Assembly (NCBI GenBank): GCA_039654915.1 | Contig: CM077594.1 | Span: forward strand, 86,256,893-86,320,892 | Reading direction: 5' to 3' | Length of the DNA: 64,000 bases | Source of the DNA: Aquilaria yunnanensis | Taxonomy: Eukaryota > Streptophyta > Magnoliopsida > Malvales > Thymelaeaceae | Part shown: positions 45,241 through 53,776 of the stretch, one piece after another | Numbering within the stretch: the first letter of the stretch is position 1 | Layout of the letters: the number at the start of each line of letters is the position of its first letter | The notes under the pieces: model-generated | What the model saw: the letters and a program-made list of their open reading frames with translations, nothing else | Database searches by the model: none | What the model was told of the DNA's origin: nothing | Made by a program: the position numbers and the translations under genes

Positions 45241-46100
45241 TTGGCAATGATAATCCATTGTTTTCCTAGAAAACAAAAACATATAGGAATTTCCAAAGAA
45301 TTTCTCAAGAGAATAAGTAAAATAATATTTCTCTAAGGCCACCAAATCCTCAAGAAATTTCAATGCACAGTTTAGGCATACCAACTGTATTCCAAGAAAT
45401 AGAAAGAAAATGATTAATTTCCCCAAAAGAAAAATTTTTTTAACTTTTTTTAGTCATTGAACTGACAGAAAATACTAGCCTGATCACTAGAATCTCCACT
45501 AGCAATTCCAGCCACTTAAAAAGCCTCCATATTTAAATTAATATTACAAGAAACTGGTTTTGTTGAAATTGAACATAAACACAGAAGAACTAAGATCACC
45601 ATTGATCCTAAAAATGGTGATGAAGAACCTTAAAAAATATATATTTCAGAAATTGGAATCTCTTCATTTCTTGGCAATGATAATCCGGTGTTTTCCCATA
45701 AAAAAAAACATATAGGAATTTAAAAAGAAATTCTCAAGAGAATAAGTAAAATAATATTTCTCTAAGGCCACCAAATCCTCAAGAAATTTCGATGCACAGT
45801 TTGGGCATACCAACTGTATTCCAAGAAATAAAAAGAAAATGATTAATTTCCCCTAAAGAAAAAATTTTTAAACATCTTTTAGTCTTTGAACTAGCAGAAA
45901 AATACTAGCCTGATCACCAGAATCCTCACTGGCAATTCCAGCCACTTAAAAAGCCTCCATATTTACATTAATATTACAAGAAACTGGTTTTGTTGAAATT
46001 GAACATAAACACAGAAGAACTAAGATCACCATTAATCCTAAAAATGGTGATGAAGAACCTTAAAAAATATATATTTCAGAAATTGGAATCTCTTCATTTA
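45241..46100 (+). repeat. 430-bp tandem duplication inside pararetrovirus 2
   Basis: 45241-45670 and 45671-46100 are two direct copies with a 430-bp offset. Examples are TTGGCAATGATAATCC at 45241 and 45671, and CCTAAAAATGGTGATGAAGA about 45607 and 46037. Differences are few. The duplicated part lies just before the C-terminal ORF remnant. 430 is not a multiple of three, so the duplication shifts frame. Confidence 0.85.
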
Positions 46101-46680
46101 AAATATTAAAAATTTTGACATTTGAAGAATGGAGAGTTCCATTTGGAAAAAGAAGAATATTAACTAGAGGAAAATATGAGAGCATGTTATTCTCATATTG
46201 GGACTATATTAAAGCTTGGGAAAGAAATTTCCATATCCAGAATAGAGACCATCAATATTCATAGATGGTTCTATTTAAGACCAAGCAAAAGAAATTCCCA
46301 AACTAGTTTTATAACTGGTACTTTGGAAATGGATTGTTTGGAGACTATTTCCCATGACAAGTGATGAAGTCATTTAAAGGATTTTGCATCTTCCAAGTAC
46401 AATTTCTCAAGAAAAATCAAAAGGTGTCATTCCCATATTTCTTTTTTGTGGTCATGAACCATATTCCTTGGATCTTCCAATGGCACTATGAAAAACAAGA
46501 AGTGGATTATGACAACCATTTTACTCCTTGCCTAGAACTAATTTGGGAAAGAAAATAGTGAGATAAATGTATCCTTTACCAGTATTTACCAGAGAATATT
46601 AGATTTAATAAAATTGATATAATTGATGAAGAATAAAACCCAGACGAAGATTTCCTGGATATCACGCTTAATTGAAAGGC
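46100..46680 (+). pseudogene. Pararetrovirus 2 C-terminal ORF remnant
   Basis: Readable pieces in two frames include FSYWDYIKAWERNFHIQNRD and PWIFQWHYEKQEVDYDN, ending HFTPCLELIWERK at 46558. A WDYxxAW...QN motif followed by a PWI.(K/Q)W motif is what I recall of the conserved protein downstream of RNase H in petuvirus/cavemovirus-like genomes. Its function is unclear to me. Stops at 46362 and several frame changes make this copy inactive. Confidence 0.5.
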
Positions 46681-47041
46681 CAAGAAAGAATCTTTAAAGA
46701 TAGCCAAATTCTTATCCTTGCAATGAAAGAAAGAATACTAAAGTCTGCCTAGAAGCAATTGTCTCAGAAAAAAGCCAAGAAAACATCAGATTTTCCTTTG
46801 ACAAGAATGACTCAGCAAAGTCCCAATAAAAGCATCTTTAAGTAACCATCTTAATTTTTGCAAGAATGCAAAGAGTGTTGGAAGAAACCAACAATAGAAG
46901 GAAAGCAGCTTGCCAACTGACAAGAAATAATTACTTCCATTATCTAATGAAGTAGAGCACTACCACAGAATGGTCCCAAATTCCTTTGCTTCCTGATTGG
47001 AGAAAAGTTGATAGCTTTATCTTCAAGACTAAAATTTTTTT

Positions 47042-47057
47042 CCTATTTAAGAAGGCC
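47042..47057 (+). promoter_or_regulatory. Pararetrovirus 2 promoter TATA region
   Basis: CCTATTTAAGAAGGCC lies after the last ORF remnant and before a CT-rich leader start (TTTCATCTATCTCTC). This is the caulimovirid position for the pregenomic RNA promoter. The TATA is weaker than in pararetrovirus 1. Confidence 0.5.
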
Positions 47058-47324
47058 TTTCTCCATTCTCAAGCCATCTGAAAAAATTTCATCTATCTCT
47101 CTTTTGTAGTCCATGTATTGGACGCATTTCTTATTTTCACCAGAGTTTGCATTCTATTACTTAGTGATTAAGTGGTGTGCTTGTACCTGTATCATAGTGG
47201 TGTCAATTTTGTTAAAGCTTAGCCTTCTACTTCAACAATTCAAGTTGGTAGTCCTTTCGGTGTTCTTTCTCTACATGTGGTAAACTAGTTTTCAGAAGTC
47301 CTCTGTAAGTTTGTATTTTAATTT

Positions 47325-47330
47325 AATAAA
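47325..47330 (+). terminator. Pararetrovirus 2 poly(A) signal AATAAA
   Basis: AATAAA lies about 250 nt after the expected transcript start. In caulimoviruses the poly(A) signal is in the leader, so that pregenomic RNA becomes terminally redundant; the position fits. Confidence 0.45.
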
Positions 47331-47458
47331 TGATGTGTATGCATTTTCCAGTTTATATGTGTATGCTTTTATCTATGTTGTGTGTGGTGTTTTAAAGAAC
47401 CTTTAAAGATTATGTTAAAGATATCTTTATGCTTTAAATTGAACTACTTGGACATATT

Positions 47459-47470
47459 TGGTATCAGAGC
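47459..47470 (+). promoter_or_regulatory. Pararetrovirus 2 tRNA-Met primer-binding site
   Basis: TGGTATCAGAGC is an exact match to the initiator-tRNA-Met complement used as primer-binding site by caulimovirids (and also by many copia elements). Its place after the promoter and poly(A) signal, with no LTR end directly in front, supports the pararetroviral reading. Confidence 0.75.
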
Positions 47471-47599
47471 CAAGAATTGTTGTTTCTACTATCTGAATGT
47501 ATGTTTTAAACCTTAGGTCCTTCCTTGTAAAACTAAAAAAAATTGAAGCTCATGCCTTAGAATTAATCCAGGGTGTACACAAGACCTACTATTCTACAT

Positions 47600-48048
47600 G
47601 AACCTATCTTTAAAGATGAAATTCAGATTGAAGTTTTGGGTTCACATTGAAATTCAACTTGAAATATGCATACTATTTTTTATTAAAAATAAATTGAATT
47701 TGACCTGATTCATCTTTCAAATTGACTCAACTTGAACCCGAATAACTTAGGTCCAGGTTGATTAAAATCGAGTCAACCTGATTAGTCAAATTAATGGTGT
47801 GCCTAGAACCAAAACAGAAAAAAAAAACACAGTGTCTAAAGAAAATATGTTTCCTTTAATATATTTGACTATTCTTCAATTATCTTTTACCGTCACTTAA
47901 TCCCATAAAAAATAAACAGCAAAAGCAAATCCTCTGCTATAATCTTCATCTACTTCGATCTTTCTCATTCTCTCAGCTGCAAGACTTAAATCCAAGCTCC
48001 AATTGATGTGTTCACCCCAAAGTCTACTAGTTTTGCCATCAACTAGCC
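47600..48048. other. Spacer, possible edge of an outer hAT-like element
   Basis: Around 47567 CCAGGGTGTACACAAG resembles a hAT terminus, but no matching right end with an 8-bp duplication was found. The stretch is otherwise featureless. Confidence 0.35.
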
Positions 48049-48056
48049 AGAAAGAC

Positions 48057-49013
48057 TAGGGCTGTAAATTTCAGGTTTAAGGTCGGGTTCGGGTCAGAAC
48101 CTGAAATTTTCAAACAACTTTTTCTTCTGAAAAATATAACTCGAGCCAACCTTATTTATTAGCTCAACCCGAATCGACCCTAACCCAAAACTATAGGGTT
48201 AGGGTTGATTTACCAGACATAAACCCGATAGTCAACTCTGTCACTTTGTTTCTGATCCATTTTGTTATCATCTCCTCCACCATTTCCATGTTGATTGATG
48301 ATCATCTAAAGCAGTGAAGCCATAGCTAGGAGGATGGCACAACGAAGAGGACAATACAACAACTAACGAGCAGAACAGCAACGGGGGCTTGTGTTCAAAT
48401 TGGTGCCTCGATGGTCCAGCTTCTGGTGTTAGTGATAATGAAATAAGCAATGAAGATGGACGGGTGGGAGGGTTAAAGTTATGGTGGATAAGGATGGACA
48501 GACGGTGGAGTGGCAGGAATGAGATGCGATGCCGGATGGTGGAGTAATAAAAGTGAGACGTGATGCCGAGGAACTAGAAACCGGAGATGAGCAAGCGAGC
48601 AATAAGTCTTGACTCGTGAGTGTGACCACTAAAAAAGGAATCGCGTCTAGCGGTGGGTGGAGCGGTATTTGGTGAGTGAGGACGAAGGAGCAAGGACTCT
48701 CGAGCAAAGAGGGAGGCAACCAGGCAAGGATCAGTAACAGGTTGTGTATTAGGGTTAAGCTTTAGCAAACAGGGCCAACTTAATGACTAGTGTTAATATG
48801 TTGGGCTGGGATAAGGAACCTAGGGTGTATTTCGGGTCAATTGGGTTGTTTCGGGTTTAACCCAAGTCAACTCGAATTGTTAGTTTTAGAATATGGTCGG
48901 GTTCAAGTTGACTCAAATACTAGTTTTTTACTCTCTTGACCTGACCTTAACCCAAAAAATTAGTTCAAGTTTTAGGTTGGTTATGGGTTATGGCCAAAAA
49001 GCTTTCACCCCTA
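48057..49013. mobile_element. Non-autonomous hAT element, 957 bp, TSD AGAAAGAC
   Basis: The left terminus TAGGGCTGTAAA and the right terminus, whose reverse complement is TAGGGGTGAAAG, are hAT-type short inverted repeats. AGAAAGAC is found exactly on both sides (48049-48056 and 49014-49021), the 8-bp duplication of hAT transposition. Subterminal regions contain many CGGGTT/AACCCG motifs in both orientations. No transposase is encoded. Confidence 0.85.
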
Positions 49014-49021
49014 AGAAAGAC

Positions 49022-49889
49022 AACAACGACAACAATGAGGGTCTGCTTCTCAATCTCATCACTCACATTAAGCGCAAAATCACCATCGCCACCTTGTCCA
49101 CCACCCCTTTATCATCCAACTGTTCAAAATCAAGGCAACTCAGCACGAGTTGATCCAATGAGTGGAATGGAAAAGCTGCAATTTAAAGATAAGGGTGGAT
49201 AGTTTGATGTCTAAGTAGGGTTTTGTAGTGGAGTGGCTGACCAAAAAGAAGGCCCTCATCATAGAAGTGAGAGCTAAAGTTAACACCCTTGGCAAAGGAA
49301 CAAAATAAGGAGGAGGATGAGAGGAAAGGTCGAAGGCAAGGATGTGTGTCATGTATGTGTGTTGTTTGTATTGTGTAGATTTAGGGTTAGGGAAAGTGTG
49401 GGCTAGTGGATTTGGTAATTTGGGTTGGGCTAGGTTATTGATTTAGTGTAGAATTAAGGTTATGAAGAACAAATTCGGGTTAGTTGGGTTGAAGGTTGAA
49501 CAGACTGACTTTAATACACCATATTCGGGTCATTTTACAATGAATTCACCATCAAAACTGGCCCAAACTCAACTTTTTTGAGTCAATAATTGGATCGTAG
49601 GCTATGCTTTTACCCCAACCTATGTTAATGTGGACATAATAATTTATTTTCAAAAATGTCCCAACCCCAATCAACCTTTAATTTGTATAAAACTCAATTA
49701 GGATATAGGTATTAAAAAATGCATATCTTAGATCTTCATGAAAACTCTTAGTAGTAGAAATTCTAAAACATTGCTAACATAACTCTGATACCAAAATGAC
49801 CTAGATAGAATGTGATCAAACAAATAGTTAGGATAATGAATAAATAATGTAGATATGAAGTACTAGAAATGCACTCATGTTATGAGTTT
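49022..49889. other. Spacer with CGGGT-rich stretches
   Basis: There is no supported gene. Part of 49400-49600 again carries CGGGTT/AACTC motifs like those in hAT subterminal regions, so it may belong to an older related element. Confidence 0.4.
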
Positions 49890-51214
49890 TGAAACCCTAA
49901 TCCGCAAGCGCATGGGATGTGTGTAGATAGGGTGAATAAGATATTGTTCCCACGAGGATTGATTTATATTATTTGCCAAGTACCATTACCATGAGACTTA
50001 CTTTAGCTAAACAAGCAACAATTGATAATTCACTCACTATGGAAACAACTAAGTTTGCAACTTTTCTTAAATTACTACTAAACAAGAACAACAAACACAA
50101 TGCAAATTAAGGGTTTTCTAGTGAATTAAAGAAATACAGTTCCTATGGTTTTCACTATTTGACTTGGTTAACTAGTGAATTAAGGCTAATGGTTTGGTTT
50201 TTCTACTTGTTGTAAAGTTAACTAATTGGGCCCTTACTCTCCCAAGTGAAAGGGTCACTCTCCTGAGCTTATACTAAAATGGACTCCCATCCAAATTACT
50301 AGTTCAAGAAAAGCATTACAAGTTCAATTTACCTTCACCTAGTGTCCTAGACTAGTCTCCCAAGAAGCCCATAGCCACTGCACTCTTCTCCTAATTCCAA
50401 TTCTTTTTTCAAGAGTTTAAAAGAAATCTAAGATGTAATTGACTAAGACCCTTAATCAATCAACATAACAACAAGCTCAAGAAGAAAAGTAAACAAGCAA
50501 TGGAGAAAACCCAAAGTCAAATAGCCATTAATCCAACCAACATAACCAATTCAAGTAGCTATAACCATAGAAAGTGTAAAAAAAACTACTCCATAATCAA
50601 ACTAAACATAAACATGAAAATACATAAAAAAACATCCATGTTTAAATACAAGAAGAATGAAGGAAAGAAGGAACCCAAGAGATTCTAGATGCTTGATTCC
50701 TTAAGGCTCCTGTAAGTCTTCAAGTCCTCTATTCCTTCTTCAAGTAAGAATCCATAAATACTCTCAAGGAAGATGAAGAAATACAAGAGATGGTGATGAA
50801 AAACCTAAGTCTAAGATGAGAAGATGAAAATGAAATATGAGTTATTTTGCTAGATTCCAGGTTTTTCTACCCTTGGAGATGTTATTTTCATCCCACCTAC
50901 CAATTTGCATAGAAACCCTTGGCCAATAGCAAGCTTTTGTTCGAGAATTAAGGTAGGGGACCATTTTTCTGGGTACATGGGTGCCTAGGCCTCAGGAATG
51001 GGCTCTCTAGTGCTTAGGCCTCCAGGCTTGAGAGTGCCTGGGGCCTAGGCTTCCACGGTGCCTAGGTTTCCAATGGCACCTAGGGCTCAGGAGGTGATTT
51101 TTTAAGCAGGAACACTTTGAACTATAATGCCTAGGTCTCACTCCTGGGGCCTAGGCCTCACAGTTATAAATCTACCTTGACTTCTGCATGCCTGTTTTTT
51201 GCTCCACTTGTCCC
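49890..51214 (-). mobile_element. Antisense gypsy LTR remnant interrupted by the solo LTR
   Basis: Starting at TGAAACCCTAATCCGCAAGCGC, the + strand shows GTTCCCACGAGGATTG at about 49948. This is the complement of the 3' end pattern of Athila/Tat-type LTRs, and of the same pattern in the LTR at 4000-4070. The remnant is therefore read on the minus strand. It continues to the solo LTR at 51220 and probably resumes at 53777. The other end is not located. Confidence 0.4.
50985..51175. repeat. About seven imperfect CCTAGG-containing repeats
   Basis: Units such as GTGCCTAGGCCTCAGG, GTGCTTAGGCCTCCAGG, GGTGCCTAGGTTTCC and AATGCCTAGGTCTCACTCC follow each other with variable spacing. The block is more GC-rich than its surroundings and rich in AvrII-like palindromes. 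Confidence 0.6.
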
Positions 51215-51491
51215 GGTGCTGTGGCAACGTCGGGTTTTCGGGAGTCGCCACCAATCAGTTTACCTAGGTCGATTGGTCACCTTAAATATTGGTCTACGAG
51301 AGTTCGGGGGTTCGGGAGTACGGTTATGTTAAAACAACTTTGTTAAAACGCCCAAAAATTGGCACCTTAGTTGATTTTAATTTTGTTTCGCTTTGCTTTT
51401 AAATAAATTTCAGTTAATTTTCAATCTAGAATTTTTAACTGAATTAATCGGATGTGGATTTTTGGTAATTAATTTGTATAGAATTTTATAC

Positions 51492-51703
51492 TTCCGAACC
51501 ATGGACTCTGCCGAGTCATTTGGACACGGAAGATTTTTATTCCGAACCATGGACTCTGCCGAGTCATTTGGACACGGAATTTGGTGAAAATTTTAATCCA
51601 TATCGTAAAAATATGGATTTTTATCTTTTTATTTAATTTATTTATTTTGAAAGTTTGATATTTTCCAAACCGTAGATCCTGCTGGATCATCCGGATATGG
51701 AAA
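51492..51703 (+). repeat. Three stem-loop repeat units in the solo LTR
   Basis: Units start at 51492 and 51540 (48-bp period), and a diverged third lies at 51662-51703. Each folds by the same inverted repeats. Units 1 and 2 pair TTCCG with CGGAA and GACTC with GAGTC. Unit 3 pairs TTTCC with GGAAA and GATCC with GGATC. Confidence 0.7.
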
Positions 51704-51814
51704 TTACTTTAATTAATTGTTAGTTATATAATTATTATTTTTATGGAATTTATTATTACTAATTTGTAAGTCTTTTGTTTTTAGATTTATTAATAATCTA
51801 AAAAATTTATTTTT

Positions 51815-52075
51815 TATTCTTTACACTTTCTTTTCTTTTCTTTCTTTTCTTTCTTTCTTTTCTTTCTTTTTGATTTTATCTTTCTTTTAGTTTTATTTTT
51901 CCTTTCTTTTCTTTCTTTTCTTTTCTTTTCTTTTTCTTTTCTTTCTTTTCTTTCTTTCTTTTCTTTTTTTATCTTTTCTTTTTCTTTTCTTTCTTTTCTT
52001 TCTTTCTTTTCTTTTTTTATCTTTTTCTTATCTTTCTTATCTTTTTCTTATCTTTCTTTTAGTTTTTTTTTAGTG
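51815..52075 (+). repeat. Long TTTC-type pyrimidine tract
   Basis: About 260 bp of TTTC/TTTTC units interspersed with TTTTATC. It is almost purely pyrimidine on the + strand and prone to slippage. Confidence 0.8.
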
Positions 52076-52307
52076 AAAGTTATTTATTATTTAAATAATT
52101 ATTCAATTTATAAAAGAAAAATAAAAATAATTGGCTTTTTAAAAAATTATTTTTATTAGGCTTAAAAAATAATCTTCTTTTAATTTTCATTTATTTATTT
52201 AAGTAAGGGTAAAGGTGAATTAAATTAAAAAAAATTATATAAAGGAAAATTAATAATAATAAAGTGGGGCTTTTTGGCCATCCACTTTAAAAATAAATAA
52301 TAATAAA

Positions 52308-52680
52308 GGTTAGCAAAGTTAATTAAATTAATTAACAACAATAATAAAAATTAGCCAAGTTTAATTAAATTAATTGATTAACAATAATAATAAAAAGTTA
52401 GTCAAGTTAATTAAATTAATTGATTAACAACAATAATAAAAAGTTAGTCAAGCTAATTAAATTAATTAATTAACAACAATAATAAAAAGTTAGTCAAGTT
52501 AATTAAATTAATTAATTAACAACAATAATAAAAAGTTAGTCAAGTTAATTAAATTAATTAATTAACAACAATAAAAGTTAGCCAAGTTAATTAAATTAAT
52601 TAATTAACAACAATAAAAGTTAGCCAAGTTAATTAATTAATTAACAAAAATAATAAAAAGTTAATTAATTGTTAACAACA
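52308..52680 (+). repeat. AT-rich tandem repeat, about eight units of 38-48 bp
   Basis: The unit is approximately AGTTAGTCAAGTTAATTAAA followed by TTAATTAATTAACAACAATAATAAAA. Units differ mainly in the number of AAT and ATTA steps. Confidence 0.8.
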
Positions 52681-52950
52681 ATTATAAAAGTTAGTAATAA
52701 TGCAAAAATTAAAAGGTTAGTAACAATAATAATATTAAAAGTTAGTTGTTAGTAAGTTAATAACAAAAAAAAAAGGGTTAGTAATAATAACAAATAAGTA
52801 AAACAAGTAAAAATTAAAATAGTTAGGAATTAATTCTGCAAGAACAAAATAAAAGGTTAGTGACCAAAGTGAAAGAAATAAAAAAAATAGAGGACAAAAC
52901 AAGGGTTGTACCCTTTAGTTTTAATTTTGAATTTTGCTGGGAACGTGAGA

Positions 52951-53110
52951 AACAGACGCGCGCGCAGGGGGGGAAGGAGAGGCAGCTGGCGGCGGGGCGG
53001 CAGCGCCGCCAGGGGCAGGTGGGGACGGCGCGACGGCAGCGTGGGGGAGCGATGAGCGGCGGCGGGACGGCGTGGAGCGACGGGCAGCGAAGGAGAAGGA
53101 AGAAACAGAA
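52951..53110 (+). other. GC-rich, purine-biased island inside the solo LTR
   Basis: The stretch from GACGCGCGCGCAGGGG to the CGACGGGCAGCGAAGG region is strongly GC-rich in otherwise AT-rich DNA. It contains CGGCGGGGCGGCAGCGCCGCC, partly palindromic. The 90-codon ORF across it has low-complexity Arg/Gly composition and is not believed. It lies about 170 bp upstream of the LTR TATA box. Confidence 0.6.
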
Positions 53111-53280
53111 AAAAAACGGAGGAAGAAGATAGTCTATACGTCAGAATAGAAACTTTTGGGACTTTCTGGGAAAAGGAAAGAGGGCCAGGGACTAAGTCTG
53201 TAATTTTTATTTTTTCTAAAACGGAGCTCTAAGCTTTCTGTCTATTTTTTTGTGTGTGTTCAGCACAAAATTTGGGGGGC

Positions 53281-53290
53281 TATTTATAGA
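53281..53290 (+). promoter_or_regulatory. Solo LTR TATA box
   Basis: TATTTATAGA after a G-run is a plausible TATA box in the downstream third of the LTR. It would direct transcription rightward. Confidence 0.4.
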
Positions 53291-53776
53291 GGAAGTTTGG
53301 CTGAACTGTTGATGGATAAATTAATAAAAAATTTCAAACTTATATTTTAAATTGGTAAAATGACAATTTTAGTCCTTTACGTCTCTCAGCCTCTGGATAA
53401 GTTCCTGAAGCTTCTGATTTTGACAATTTTGTCGTTTTCTGTCAATTTGCGCCAGAAACGTCGGCAGGCCCAAAATTTTATGTGACAAACTACCAAATGC
53501 TCCTGGAACTTTCAGAATTTGTCAATTTTTCCCGAAACTTCTTAATGTTGTCATTTTTACCTCAAACTTTTAAATTTTGCCATTTTTTTGGAGTTTTCTT
53601 TTTTTCTTTCAAATACACACATATATCATTTTAAATCAAATCTTCACAAAAAAAAATGTATTTTAAACTAATTAAAATTTTTAGTAATAATAATAATAAT
53701 AAAAATAATAATTTTTTTTTATTTAATTTCTTTTAAAATTTTTTATGGTCGGACGAAATTGGGTGTCAACAGGTGC

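Larger units (their letters stand above)
33200..47600 (+). mobile_element. Endogenous pararetrovirus 2 (different Caulimoviridae lineage), broken and split by a nested element
   Basis: Two segments, 33200-37751 and 44956 to about 47600, belong to one + strand pararetroviral copy separated by a gypsy element. The order is movement protein, coat protein with zinc knuckle, acidic linker, protease, RT/RNase H remnant, C-terminal ORF, promoter, poly(A) signal and primer-binding site. No LTR or integrase belongs to it. The polyprotein style (PTKSRSIQMN before RT; EWNIDGLSEYQI in coat) recalls petuvirus/cavemovirus/solendovirus relatives rather than the florendovirus-like copy at 5.8-13.4 kb. Many stops and frameshifts and a large RT deletion show that it is old and inactive. 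Genus assignment would need a tree. Confidence 0.8.
51220..53771 (+). mobile_element. Solo LTR, 2552 bp, TSD GGTGC
   Basis: The block starts TGTGGCAACGTCGGG and ends GGTGTCAACA. GGTGC stands directly on both sides (51215-51219 and 53772-53776), a perfect 5-bp target duplication of LTR-element integration. There is no internal gag or pol, so this is a solo LTR left by recombination. The opening TTTTCGGGAGTCGCCACC is familiar from large plant gypsy LTRs, but the family is not certain. Inside are stem-loop repeats, a long pyrimidine tract, an AT-rich tandem array, a GC-rich island and a TATA box. Confidence 0.8.

Noticed and set aside
47459..47470. Primer-binding site of a copia-type LTR retrotransposon
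   Set aside because: No LTR end precedes it; it follows pararetroviral coding remnants, a TATA box and a poly(A) signal in caulimovirid order.
48268..48768. Minus-strand ORFs of 60-96 codons inside the hAT element
   Set aside because: Ser/Pro/His-rich, no start context or domain; no similarity to hAT transposase.
47567..49640. Outer hAT element enclosing the defined hAT element
   Set aside because: The left end looks hAT-like, but no matching right end or 8-bp duplication could be placed.
52860..53132. 90-codon ORF across the GC-rich island
   Set aside because: Arg/Gly/Gln low complexity inside an LTR, no ATG context or domain.
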